NCBI GenBank assembly: GCA_029858565.1
Contig: JAOUEV010000001.1
Span: 1-64,000, forward strand
Direction of reading: 5' to 3'
DNA from: Nitrospirota bacterium
GTDB taxonomy: Bacteria > Nitrospirota > UBA9217
DNA length: 64,000 bases
A program made the position numbers and the translations under genes. This document shows, one piece after another, positions 36,008 through 44,568 of the stretch. The notes below the pieces were generated by a model. The model had not been told where the DNA came from. It saw nothing but the letters and a program-made list of their open reading frames with translations, and did not search any database. How positions within the stretch are numbered: position 1 is the stretch's first letter; each line of letters begins with the position of its first letter.

Positions 36008-36523
36008 ATGTTCAAGAATATCATCCTCACCGGATTCATGGGCGTCGGCAAAACGAGCGTAGGCACGAGGCTGGCAAAGGACCTCGGATTTACATTTATC
36101 GATACCGACAGCCTCATTGAAGCCGACCAGAAGATCTCGATCACCGAGATATTCTCCTCTTTTGGCGAACCCTACTTCCGCGACGTGGAGACCCGCATCA
36201 TCGGCCAGGTGCTCGAGAACGAGAATCAGGTCGTGTCGACCGGCGGCGGGGCCGTGATCCGCGAGGAGAACCGGGCTGCTTTCAAGGAGAAGGGCATGAC
36301 GGTCTGTCTCATGGCGCGGCCTGAGGTGATCTACGACCGCATCAAGCATGAGACGCACCGGCCGCTCCTGCAGGTGGCCGAACCCCTGGCAAAGATCCGC
36401 GAGCTCCTGGCGACCCGGGAGCCATTCTATCGCCAGGCTGATATCATCATCGACACCTCGGACAAGACCGTGGATGGGGTGATCGCCGAGATCCGGGGAA
36501 AGGTCCGGTATGCATGTTGTTAA
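36008..36523 (+). CDS. aroK: Shikimate kinase
   Basis: A 171-residue P-loop kinase. It has the Walker A LTGFMGVGKTSVGTRLA, DTDSLIE, FGEPYFRDVETR (shikimate binding), VVSTGGGAVIREENR, and the lid Arg in ETHRPLL. ATG 36008 follows ACGGGG; the upstream track residues belong to the duplicated junction. It overlaps aroB by 14 bases. Confidence 0.96.
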   Translation: MFKNIILTGFMGVGKTSVGTRLAKDLGFTFIDTDSLIEADQKISITEIFSSFGEPYFRDVETRIIGQVLENENQVVSTGGGAVIREENRAAFKEKGMTVCLMARPEVIYDRIKHETHRPLLQVAEPLAKIRELLATREPFYRQADIIIDTSDKTVDGVIAEIRGKVRYACC

Positions 36524-37592
36524 AGTCGCGCTGGGCGACCGCAGCTACGATATACTGATCAACGCGAAGCTCGACGACCTGGGCGGCCAGATGGAGAATC
36601 TCCGGCTGGGCCGCAAAGCAGCCCTGGTGACCAATCCCACGGTGAACCGCCTCTACGGCAAACGCGCGCTCGCCAGTATCACCGCAAAGCAGTTCATCGC
36701 CATGCCCATCGAGATCCCCGACGGGGAGCAGTACAAGAACCTCGACTGGGCCAATGCCATCTATACCGCGCTGCTCCTCAACGCTTTTGACCGCCGGTCG
36801 CCGCTGGTCGCGCTGGGCGGAGGGGTCATTGGAGACCTCACGGGATTCGCCGCGGCCACATACATGCGCGGGATCCCCTTCATCCAGGTGCCGACCACGC
36901 TCCTCGCCATGGTGGACAGCAGCGTTGGCGGCAAGACCGGAGTGAACCACGCCATGGGCAAGAACATGATCGGCGCGTTCTATCAGCCCCGGCTTGTGCT
37001 CATGGACCTGGAAGTGCTGAAGACCCTGCCGAAGGAAGAGTTCCTTTCGGGCATGGCCGAGGTGATCAAGTATGGCGTTATCTGGGACCGGGAGCTGTTC
37101 GACTATCTTGAGAAGAACCGCGAGAAGATCCTTGCCCTGGAACAGGGTGCGCTCAGCCACATCATCAGCCGCTCCTGCGAGATCAAGGCGGAGGTCGTGA
37201 GCAAGGACGAGCGCGAGGGCGGGCTCCGCGCCATCCTGAACTTCGGCCACACCGTGGGCCACGCTGCCGAGACCCTGGAGAACTACACCATGCGCCATGG
37301 TGAGGCCGTTGCCATCGGCATGGTCTACGCGTCCCGGTTCGGCCACCGTCTCGGGCTCTGCGACGCGAAGACCGCTGAGCGGACCGAACAGCTCATCGCC
37401 GCGTATGGCTTGCCGACCGGTCTGTCGGCTCTCAAGAAGCGTCCCACGGTCACCCAGCTCCTGGACACCATGCTCGTGGACAAGAAATCCGAGGGAGGCA
37501 CGATCAAGTTCGTGCTGCCGAAGAAGATCGGCGAGGTCGTGCTCACCAGGGAGTGGGATGAGAAGACGCTTCGAGAACTGCTTGCGGAGTGA
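36510..37592 (+). CDS. aroB: 3-dehydroquinate synthase
   Basis: A 360-residue NAD- and metal-dependent enzyme. Motifs: EIPDGEQYKN, ALGGGVIGDLTGFAAATYMR, QVPTTLLAMVDSSVGGKTGV, GMAEVIKYGVIWD, and the metal-binding LNFGHTVGHAAE and MRHGEAVAIGM. aroC, aroK and aroB form a tight shikimate operon. The overlap with aroK suggests coupled translation. Confidence 0.97.
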   Translation: MHVVKVALGDRSYDILINAKLDDLGGQMENLRLGRKAALVTNPTVNRLYGKRALASITAKQFIAMPIEIPDGEQYKNLDWANAIYTALLLNAFDRRSPLVALGGGVIGDLTGFAAATYMRGIPFIQVPTTLLAMVDSSVGGKTGVNHAMGKNMIGAFYQPRLVLMDLEVLKTLPKEEFLSGMAEVIKYGVIWDRELFDYLEKNREKILALEQGALSHIISRSCEIKAEVVSKDEREGGLRAILNFGHTVGHAAETLENYTMRHGEAVAIGMVYASRFGHRLGLCDAKTAERTEQLIAAYGLPTGLSALKKRPTVTQLLDTMLVDKKSEGGTIKFVLPKKIGEVVLTREWDEKTLRELLAE

Positions 37593-37613
37593 AGAGCGGA
37601 ATAGGGGGGCATC

Positions 37614-38312
37614 GTGAGCGAATATCTCTGGCACTGCCCGTTCTGCGATACCGATCAGATCGTTTCCTCAGAGGGCATGCAGGCATCCTTTTCCGACCTG
37701 ACCGCGGAAAATGCCGAAGGGCCGCGCAGGCTCGTGGTCAAGTTCGTTGTCTGTCCCAATCCCAAGTGCAGGCAATTCGCCCTTGATGCATCGCTGCATC
37801 TTCTGACCATCTCCGGGAACAGGGGGTACACGGGAAAACACCTCAAGACCTGGAACCTCGTCCCGCCTTCGCGTGCCCGCACCTTTCCTGTTTCGATACC
37901 CCGTGCAGTGCTGGAAGATTACCGCGAGGCTTGTCTGGTCGCTGAAACGAGCCCCAAGGCCGCGTCCGCATTGGCGCGGCGATGCCTGTCGGGCATGCTG
38001 CGGGACTTCTGGAGCGTGCAGCCCGGGAGTCTGAGCGACGAGTTCCGGCAGGTCAAAGGGACCGCGGATCCGCTCACCTGGGAAGCCGTCGAATCCGTGC
38101 GGAATACCGGCCTTATCGGACCGCGCATGGAGAGCGAAGGGGCTGAGATCCAGGACTCGGAGCCAGGCGAGTCGCAGCTCCTGATCGGTTTGATCGAGAC
38201 GCTTATCCATGACTGGTATGTCAACCGGGATGTACGGCGAAAACGACTGGCTGAGATCAAACAAATAGCGGAAACAGGAAGGTCGGAACCGGCTGTACCA
38301 TCGGCAGAGTGA
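37614..38312 (+). CDS. DUF4145-like protein with N-terminal zinc-finger Cys
   Basis: A 232-residue protein. The N terminus has two CxxC-type pairs (WHCPFC and VCPNPKC) that could hold zinc. Residues 100-200 form a helical domain with YREACLVAETSPKAASALAR and RCLSGMLRDFW, the DUF4145 pattern. GTG start at 37614 with AGGGGGG upstream, 21 bases after aroB. DUF4145 is found alone and fused to restriction enzymes; no such partner is present and the function is unknown. Confidence 0.8.
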   Translation: MSEYLWHCPFCDTDQIVSSEGMQASFSDLTAENAEGPRRLVVKFVVCPNPKCRQFALDASLHLLTISGNRGYTGKHLKTWNLVPPSRARTFPVSIPRAVLEDYREACLVAETSPKAASALARRCLSGMLRDFWSVQPGSLSDEFRQVKGTADPLTWEAVESVRNTGLIGPRMESEGAEIQDSEPGESQLLIGLIETLIHDWYVNRDVRRKRLAEIKQIAETGRSEPAVPSAE

Positions 38313-38320
38313 CGATCGTT

Positions 38321-38509
38321 ATGAAGATTGGTCCACTGATATTCTTGACCGCCATACTCGCTGGTACATTTCTTGGCTGCGCTTACAAGGAGTACGACCC
38401 TGCCCATCCCCGGGAATATGGCGATTTCTGGTCGGACGAAGATAACAGAAGAAACAGCGCCGCCTATCCGTTTACGAACGAGTATCGGGAGCAGCGCAGG
38501 GATCGATAA
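38321..38509 (+). CDS. Small lipoprotein, unknown function
   Basis: A 62-residue protein: hydrophobic signal ending TFLGC (Cys20) and a short charged, Tyr-rich tail (EYDPAHPREYGDFWSD). ATG 38321 is preferred to GTG 38309. It is followed by a terminator. I do not recognise it. Confidence 0.6.
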   Translation: MKIGPLIFLTAILAGTFLGCAYKEYDPAHPREYGDFWSDEDNRRNSAAYPFTNEYREQRRDR

Positions 38510-38566
38510 CATCTATCATCGGCATAAGAACCGAGGAAAATATGCCGGCTAGTGAAAAGAATAAAA

Positions 38567-38604
38567 AAGGGGGATGGACATAATGTCCATCCCCCTTGCT
38601 TTTT
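38567..38604. terminator. Bidirectional terminator
   Basis: AAGGGGGATGGACA and TGTCCATCCCCCTT form a perfect 14-bp stem with a three-base loop, flanked by an A-run on one side and GCTTTTT on the other. It separates the lipoprotein gene from the convergent cytochrome gene. Confidence 0.93.
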
Positions 38605-38619
38605 CAGCAGTTCGATCTG

Positions 38620-39855
38620 CTACTTCGCCGAAGACGTATGCTTCTCGGCGCGGAGCTTGGCGGCCTCATCCTTGATCTTCTGGAGCGTTTCCTTCATGGG
38701 CGCCCAGCCGTACCAGTGCATGTAGTCCGGGTTCATGTGGAACGCTCCCTGGAAGGCGCGCATCCGGTATTCCAGGAACATGACGTAGAGGTCCTGCTCC
38801 ACGCTGCTCTTGGCTTCGTAGAACTGCAGAAGGTCGGGGGCTACGGCCCAGTCCGCGGGCTTCTTGAGCACGCCGTCCTTGTACAGAGCCTGCACCACGC
38901 GGACGGCTTCAGCCATGATCTTATCCGCTTCCTTTACCACCAGGTCCGCCTCATCCAACTGCTTCTTCGCGTAGGACGCGCCATGGCAGTTAGCGCAGAC
39001 CTTGGTCATCTTGTCGCGCTCGGCCTGGAACTCCTCGGCAGTGAGACGGGCGACCTTGCCCGCCTTCACCAGTTCAAGCCGCGCGGTGGGTTTGCCAGCT
39101 TCATCCAATACGCCCAGTGCCTGCAGGATCGCGACACGATCGTTCATCCAGTCCTTGTCGTTCTCCGGCAGCCGAAGGGCCAGGAAACCCCAGGAGGTCA
39201 TCACATTATGGTCGCCGCCGCTCATGTGGCAGGTCTGGCACGTGGGGCCGCGCTTGCTGTCCTTGCCTTCGATCGACCAGATGACGCCGTGCTTGGACGA
39301 AGACCACATCTCCCACTGGGGGTGGTCGAAGCCCATGTGGCAGGTCTGGCAGGCCCGCGGGTCCTGGGCCTCGGACTTCTTGAACGAATGCCGGGTGTGG
39401 CAGGAATCGCACTGTGCGTGACCGTAACGGATCTGCGACTTCTCCGCGTCCGACTTGACGCCGATCTTGTGGCAGCTTGAACAGCCTTTGTAGCCCTCAC
39501 CGGAAACAGCCTTGGGCTGGTGGCCCATCATGGGCATGGAGCTCGATGCTACCCACGCAAGGTTGTGCTTGCCTGCTGAGAACTGGTCAGCCTGCTTCTT
39601 GTGGCAGTTGGCACAGGTTGCGGGGGTCGGCATCTTGGCCAGCTTTGCATCGGTCATCGTTTTGTGGTCTGAACCGTGGCAGGCCGAGCAGTCGATGCCC
39701 TTCTTGCCCATCTTGCCCTCGAAGTGCTGCTGCACCACGCCGGGAGTCACTTTCTCGTGGCACTCCACGCAAGCGCTCTTTCTGGGAGCGGACCACGCCG
39801 CGGTGCTGATGAGAACAGCACAGCTCACTAGGAACAGAACTTTCAGAAACTTCAT
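38620..39855 (-). CDS. Octahaem c-type cytochrome, HAO-like
   Basis: A 411-residue exported protein with signal peptide MKFLKVLFLVSCAVLISTAA. Eight CxxCH motifs start at Cys29, 56, 81, 125, 149, 169, 206 and 287. A haem-free helical C-terminal part carries HMNPDYMHWYGWAPMKETL. Number, spacing and the helical tail match the hydroxylamine-oxidoreductase-like octahaem family, which includes HAO, hydrazine dehydrogenase and nitrite- or hydroxylamine-reducing relatives. Direction of catalysis depends on a Tyr cross-link I cannot assign without an alignment. No anchoring cytochrome or quinol oxidase gene is adjacent. AAGGAGGA lies before the ATG; the track start 17 codons earlier is not needed. Confidence 0.9.
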   Translation of the reverse strand: MKFLKVLFLVSCAVLISTAAWSAPRKSACVECHEKVTPGVVQQHFEGKMGKKGIDCSACHGSDHKTMTDAKLAKMPTPATCANCHKKQADQFSAGKHNLAWVASSSMPMMGHQPKAVSGEGYKGCSSCHKIGVKSDAEKSQIRYGHAQCDSCHTRHSFKKSEAQDPRACQTCHMGFDHPQWEMWSSSKHGVIWSIEGKDSKRGPTCQTCHMSGGDHNVMTSWGFLALRLPENDKDWMNDRVAILQALGVLDEAGKPTARLELVKAGKVARLTAEEFQAERDKMTKVCANCHGASYAKKQLDEADLVVKEADKIMAEAVRVVQALYKDGVLKKPADWAVAPDLLQFYEAKSSVEQDLYVMFLEYRMRAFQGAFHMNPDYMHWYGWAPMKETLQKIKDEAAKLRAEKHTSSAK

Positions 39856-39928
39856 GCAGATTTCCTCCTTGGGATGGAATAATTGCAATTTGAGAAGTCC
39901 TCGCACCCTAGCTTAACCGTAGCCTGAT

Positions 39929-39945
39929 TGATATGATCTATATCA
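39929..39945. promoter_or_regulatory. Dyad upstream of the octahaem cytochrome
   Basis: TGATAT and ATATCA are separated by five bases, about 75 bases upstream of the cytochrome start codon. The TTGAT/ATCA half-sites recall CRP/FNR-family operators but the spacing differs from the FNR consensus. A role in anaerobic or NOx control is inference. Confidence 0.4.
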
Positions 39946-40067
39946 TAGTTCCGCGACAAGTGCAGGGCGGGCCGGCTGGCGTCTTGAAAAAGCAGAGTCA
40001 TAGTAGTAGGTTACAGCTCATTCGCCTAATCCGGACAAGCCTGAATTGAACCTTAACTTAATCCACC

Positions 40068-40949
40068 ATGCCGCCAACTTGGGTACTCCTCTCACTCTTA
40101 AGCGCTTTCTGTCTTGCCACGAGCGATGCGCTGACCAAACGGGTCATCACGCATGAGAACGAATATATCATCGGCTGGTTCCGGATCCTTTTCGGGATCC
40201 CCGCGCTTTTTGCCGCTCTGATGCTTTCGGGCCCTCTTCCGCTGATCGACGGGCCTTTTCTCTGGTCCTTTGCGGCGGCCCTTCCTCTTGAGATTGCAGC
40301 AATCCTGCTCTATTACAAGGCGCTTCGTCTTTCGCCGCTCAGTCTTTCCTTGCCGTTCCTTTCCTTCACTCCGGTCTTCCTGATCTTGCTGTCCTTTGTC
40401 CTCGTCGGCCAGAGGGTCTCTCCCCTGGGCGCTCTGGGCATCGCCTTGATCGGACTGGGAGGGTACACGCTGAACCTGTCAGCGTTGCGCTCCGGCTTTC
40501 TGGAACCTTTCCGTGCGGTTGCCCGTGAGCGGGGATCGCTCTATATGCTGATCATCGCGCTGATCTACAGCGTCACCTCGGCGCTCGGAAAGATCGGCGT
40601 GGACCATTCATCGCCCGCGTTCTTCGGATTCACCTACTTCCTGGCGCTTGCGGTCTGCATGCTGCCGATCCTTGTTCGTCAGTGCGGCAGAGAACGGCTG
40701 GTTCCCCTTCTGAAGAGCACTACCCGGATAGCGCTGCTGCCCGCGCTGTTCGACGTCATGGCCACGGTGGCCCATTTCTACGCCGTCAGCATGGCCAACG
40801 TGGCCTATATGATCGCGGTCAAGCGGAGCAGCCTGCTGATCGGGACGATCTATGGCTTCGTGTTGTTCCGGGAAATGAATATACGCGAGCGGCTGGTCGG
40901 TGCTGCGCTCATGTTCGCGGGCTTTGTCGTGGTGGTGATCGGGGGGTAA
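40068..40949 (+). CDS. EamA-family (DMT) transporter
   Basis: A 293-residue protein with about ten membrane segments in two EamA repeats, with a repeat boundary near residue 145. The end of TM1 (SAFCLATSDALTKRV) and LPFLSFTPVFLILLSFVLVG resemble EamA drug/metabolite exporters. The substrate is not predictable. It stands alone. Confidence 0.88.
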   Translation: MPPTWVLLSLLSAFCLATSDALTKRVITHENEYIIGWFRILFGIPALFAALMLSGPLPLIDGPFLWSFAAALPLEIAAILLYYKALRLSPLSLSLPFLSFTPVFLILLSFVLVGQRVSPLGALGIALIGLGGYTLNLSALRSGFLEPFRAVARERGSLYMLIIALIYSVTSALGKIGVDHSSPAFFGFTYFLALAVCMLPILVRQCGRERLVPLLKSTTRIALLPALFDVMATVAHFYAVSMANVAYMIAVKRSSLLIGTIYGFVLFREMNIRERLVGAALMFAGFVVVVIGG

Positions 40950-41250
40950 TCGGGGATTTTCAGCACAATCTCGCTGCTTGCTCTTTTTCTGGCTTATAGG
41001 AGGAGCATCCTCGTGGCAGGTCTATAAGGGTTGACTGGCCGTTCGCAGCACCTCTGCGGTTCCATGAGTTGTTATAACGTGTCCCTGCCCGCTGCACAGT
41101 GAGTCTCAGCCTCTCAATGCTGCTCGTTTCCATCGCCCCTTATTTCTTCCTCCTCAGTGCGCCTCCTTTTTCTGATACAATTACGTTCATAGGTTGCATA
41201 TACCGCTGCATGCAAAAAGCGTCCTGCAACAAAATGAACAGGAGGATACC
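40950..41250. other. Intergenic region before cheV
   Basis: Three hundred bases with no supported gene, clear promoter or terminator. Confidence 0.5.
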
Positions 41251-42192
41251 ATGGCAACATCGGCGATATTGCTGGAGGTCGGGACCAACGAGCTCGAGAT
41301 CCTGGAGTTCTACATCGATGAGGAACAGCCGGGCGGCGAGCGCGATCGGGTCTACTTCGGCATGAACGTGGCAAAGGTCATGCAAGTGATCGAGAATCCG
41401 GATATGCCGCCGAGCGACTATTCCCAGAACCCTTCATTCCTGGGCGTCATTCCCCTGCGCGACCATATTCTTCCGGTCATCGACCTGAGCATCTGGCTCG
41501 GTATGCACCGGGCGGCGAGCCCCTTCGACCTGATCATTGCGACCGAGTTCAGTCAGGCCGTGAACGGATTCCTCGTCTCCGGCGTGACGGAGATCCACCG
41601 GGTCGGCTGGGACCAGGTCAAACCGCCGGGCACGTTCCTTTCCCGGTTCGCCGGCGCGTCCATCATCGGCACGGTCGAGCGGCCTGATCATCTGATCCAG
41701 CTTCTGGACATGGAGAGCATCCTGACCGATCTCAATCCCGATGTCATGCGCATGGCCGCATTCAGCCAGGTGCATGCGCGGGAACACTATCCCGTGCTCG
41801 TTGCCGACGATTCCCAGCCCATTCTTGAGATGATCACCAAAAACCTGCGGGCGGCCAATTTCGAGCCCTTCACGGTCTCGAACGGCCAGGCCGCCTGGGA
41901 CGCCATCTGCCGCCTCCGCGACCGCGCAACGGCCGAGGGAGTGGACATCTACGATCTGGTGCGCATCGTGATCTCGGACATCGAGATGCCCATGCTGGAC
42001 GGATTCACGCTGACCAAGCGCATCAAGGACGACCCGGTGCTCGGGAAGATCCCGGTGATTCTCTACTCCTCAATAATTACCCGCGAACTGCACCACAAGG
42101 GGGAGTTTGTGAAGGCGGACGATCAGGTCTCGAAGCCCGAGCTGCAGGAAATGGCCAAGCGGGCCATCGCGCTGATCGAGGCTGCCGCATGA
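41251..42192 (+). CDS. cheV: CheV-type chemotaxis coupling protein (CheW-REC)
   Basis: A 313-residue protein. The CheW domain at about 1-165 contains VIPLRDHILPVIDLSIWLGM. The REC domain at about 180-310 has the phospho-acceptor in VISDIEMPMLDGFTL and Lys in VSKPEL. CheV couples receptors to CheA and adapts by phosphorylation. ATG 41251 has a strong ACAGGAGGA. The next gene, a lone Hpt domain, overlaps by four bases. No other che or motility gene is in the window. Confidence 0.92.
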   Translation: MATSAILLEVGTNELEILEFYIDEEQPGGERDRVYFGMNVAKVMQVIENPDMPPSDYSQNPSFLGVIPLRDHILPVIDLSIWLGMHRAASPFDLIIATEFSQAVNGFLVSGVTEIHRVGWDQVKPPGTFLSRFAGASIIGTVERPDHLIQLLDMESILTDLNPDVMRMAAFSQVHAREHYPVLVADDSQPILEMITKNLRAANFEPFTVSNGQAAWDAICRLRDRATAEGVDIYDLVRIVISDIEMPMLDGFTLTKRIKDDPVLGKIPVILYSSIITRELHHKGEFVKADDQVSKPELQEMAKRAIALIEAAA

Positions 42193-42599
42193 GAGGCGTG
42201 ACGAAGATCGACCGGGAGGCGCTTGCGCTGTTCTGCGAGGAATCCGCGGACCGGCTCGCCAGGATATCCGACTCCCTCGACCGACTGGCAGCATCCAGGC
42301 CAATGGATGCCGAACTGCTGCACGCTGTCTTCCGGGACACCCATTCCATGAAAAGCGCGGCGAATCTGCTGGACCTCAAGCCGGTGGAGCGGCTCGCCCA
42401 CAGGCTCGAAGACATCCTGGAGAGCATCCGGAGCGGCGCTGAGCTGCCAGACCGGGAGCTCGTCGGCATCCTGAGCGCCGGGTATGGCCGGATCGCACGG
42501 CTTCTCGAAAACCTCCATCTGCTGCCGCTGATCGACGTGAGCAAGGACCTCGCAGAGATCGATCACCAGATCGCCGCCCGCCGCTCTTCAGGACGATGA
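42189..42599 (+). CDS. Hpt-domain phosphotransfer protein
   Basis: A 136-residue helical protein with the Hpt motif FRDTHSMKSAANLLDL, where the His is the phosphorylation site. It begins FCEESADRLARISDSLDRL, like the P1 domain of CheA. It overlaps cheV by ATGA, so the pair probably exchanges phosphate, with this protein receiving from or passing to the CheV REC domain. Confidence 0.88.
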   Translation: MRGVTKIDREALALFCEESADRLARISDSLDRLAASRPMDAELLHAVFRDTHSMKSAANLLDLKPVERLAHRLEDILESIRSGAELPDRELVGILSAGYGRIARLLENLHLLPLIDVSKDLAEIDHQIAARRSSGR

Positions 42600-42749
42600 A
42601 AATCGCTCAACCTCAAAAGAGCAGGATCACAAGAGAGGCTACGGGGGCAGGTCCTTCCTGTCAGAGTCGCCCTTTGGTCCTGCTGAAAACATATAGCCCC
42701 GCTGCATCAAGGGCTCGAACATCTTTGGGCAAGGTCTTTGCTGTTGGCA

Positions 42750-43874
42750 TTAATCTTTTGCCATGCCGCAGAGGTTCTTGCCGATTTCCAGTTCCTTGCG
42801 TTTCGCCTCGTCGGGATCGAGCTGTCCCAGGTTCACTTTCCTGATGTCCTGGTAGCGCTGCGGATTTTCCATCAGGCTGGCTTTGATGTGGCCGAGGAAT
42901 GCCGGAAACTCCTTGATTTGGTAGAGGTCGCTATTGGTCCTGGCTTCGTCGAGCGTCATCCGCACGATGCCGTCCTTGTCCTGCTCCTTGAGCGAGAAGG
43001 CGTGGGTCGGAAGGATCACGATGCTTCCCTCCAGCTTGCCGAACCGGGTGAAGAGCGTCTCGAACAGGAGCTTTGCCCAGTCATCAGCCATGCCGCCCAG
43101 GTCCGGTCTGCCGATACTCGCTTTCATGATCGTATCGCCGGTGAAAAGGACCTTGCCGTCCAGCAGGAATGACGTGCTGCCCGGTGTGTGGCCGGGGGAA
43201 TGGATCACGTCGAGGGTGCATTTACCGAAGGTGATCCGTTCGCCGTCCTTGAGCGGCACGAAGGAATAGGCAGCGCCTGCCGCGTCAACCGGATGGATAT
43301 GGTAGGTCGCGCCGGTGCGCCTGGCGATCTCCCTGCCGCCTGATATATGGTCAGCCTGGAGATGGGTGTCGAAGACCTTGGTTATCTTTGCCTTTGCCGC
43401 GACTGCGAGGTCGATGATCTGGTCCGTGTGGCGGACCGCATCAATCACAACGGCCTCTCCTTCGGATACGATCACGTGGGTGATGCATCCCCGCGCGGAG
43501 CGGTAGATCTGGTAGATGGCCGGCCGGTCGCTTACGGTATGAGTCTCGTAAAAGTCGCTCCACGCGTCCATACCGCCCTGCAGGGTGATGGCGTCGTATC
43601 CCTTTGCCCGCAGGAGCTCGGCGGTGTATTTGGAGGAATCGCCGTGAGCGCAAATGGTCACGATCTGGCGGTCCTTGGGAAATTTGGCTAGATGGCTGTC
43701 CTCCTCGCCCACGAACTCCTCCTGGGGGATGTTCAGGGCCTCGACCTCGGTCCTGCCCTCGATCCTCCATCCCGAGAAATCCTCGCGGTTCCGGAGGTCG
43801 AAGATGAATCTGATCTCGCCGGCATCAAGTTTCTTTTTGAACTCCTGTGATGTGACGGTCACTGACTGCTGCAT
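42750..43874 (-). CDS. Rhodanese plus metallo-beta-lactamase fusion
   Basis: A 374-residue protein. The rhodanese domain at 1-110 has active-site Cys in VTICAHGDSSKYTAELL. The MBL domain at about 120-330 is like persulphide dioxygenases (ETHE1 group), with DTHLQADHISGG, SPGHTPGST, FTGDT and PTHAF. The second His of the HxHxDH motif is Gln here. In ETHE1 one iron is held by two His and one Asp, so activity is not ruled out. The likely role is oxidation or transfer of sulphane sulphur from low-molecular-weight persulphides. It stands alone. Confidence 0.88.
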   Translation of the reverse strand: MQQSVTVTSQEFKKKLDAGEIRFIFDLRNREDFSGWRIEGRTEVEALNIPQEEFVGEEDSHLAKFPKDRQIVTICAHGDSSKYTAELLRAKGYDAITLQGGMDAWSDFYETHTVSDRPAIYQIYRSARGCITHVIVSEGEAVVIDAVRHTDQIIDLAVAAKAKITKVFDTHLQADHISGGREIARRTGATYHIHPVDAAGAAYSFVPLKDGERITFGKCTLDVIHSPGHTPGSTSFLLDGKVLFTGDTIMKASIGRPDLGGMADDWAKLLFETLFTRFGKLEGSIVILPTHAFSLKEQDKDGIVRMTLDEARTNSDLYQIKEFPAFLGHIKASLMENPQRYQDIRKVNLGQLDPDEAKRKELEIGKNLCGMAKD

Positions 43875-44196
43875 ATTGCTGCTCCTCTCTTCTGTATCTG
43901 CCTGCTGTGGCTAACAGGACAACAAATATCCTCAATACAATGTACTTATCATTATGCCGCGCACGGGCGGGAATTTCAAGTGGTTTTGGCTGATACCGGG
44001 TGAAATGCGTTCTGACCACGGGTGGGACAAACAGGATTCTACCAGATAGAACCACCGTCAGTGTCGATAAAGCGAATCGCTCGGGAACTGGTCAAGGCGG
44101 ATGGGGTCTCCCGCCTTGTTCGATCAGGACAGCGCCTGGCCAACGCCAGGTACCGTGCAGGGGGAGGAGGGGATAGGCAGAGGGGATAGGCATCAC

Positions 44197-44225
44197 TTGA
44201 CAAAATATGTAACACATGCTACATT
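44197..44225 (+). promoter_or_regulatory. Promoter upstream of chrB
   Basis: TTGACA (44197-44202) and TACATT (44220-44225) are 17 bases apart. The spacer and -10 box contain the dyad at 44207-44224. Confidence 0.6.
44207..44224. promoter_or_regulatory. Operator-like dyad over the chrB promoter
   Basis: ATGTAACACATGCTACAT matches its own reverse complement at 14 of 18 positions, with perfect ATGTA/TACAT arms. It covers the space between -35 and -10, a common position for repressor sites. The first gene downstream, chrB, may encode the repressor, as reported for ChrB in chromate operons. Confidence 0.5.
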
Positions 44226-44354
44226 TCGAGCAAGAGATACATATAGAGTGCTCCCTGAAACGGCTATTGAACGAAATTCAAGATGTTTTAGCTGATGCGG
44301 CGTTGCTGGAAAGGGGAGCTGCGCTATTGCTCCCGCTCGTGTATGCGGCGTTGA

Positions 44355-44513
44355 GCGGGATCCATCGAGGAAAACCTGATCGAAGTGGCTTTTGCCGAAG
44401 CCGCGGATTACGACGGTATCCACAAGGCGATCCTGCGCGAGCATCGGGAGGAGCGTGATATCGCCCATTCTGACGATTACGGTCAGGGTGACGATGCGCT
44501 CTGTTTGGTGTGA
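44355..44513 (+). pseudogene. Short protein-like frame without a start codon
   Basis: Between in-frame stops at 44352 and 44511 lie 52 codons, with no ATG, GTG or TTG near the beginning. The translation SIEENLIEVAFAEAADYDG continuing IHKAILREHREERD looks like a real helical protein, unlike the other frames. It may be the 3' remnant of a gene or use a rare ATC start. I do not know the family. Confidence 0.4.
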
Positions 44514-44568
44514 TCAAGCGACGATAGGGCGAGCAACATCGATCGATGCCCGATATCAGGAGCACCGC

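Larger units (their letters stand above)
43875..44568. other. Region upstream of chrB
   Basis: About 690 bases. It holds a hairpin at 44093-44118 (CAAGGCGG / CCGCCTTG), a promoter with an overlapping dyad at 44197-44225, and a protein-like frame without a start codon at 44355-44513. Other track ORFs here look like chance frames. Confidence 0.6.

Noticed and set aside
35017-37634. 375- and 395-residue antisense ORFs over aroC, aroK and aroB
   Set aside because: They are shadows of GC-biased third positions in real shikimate genes.
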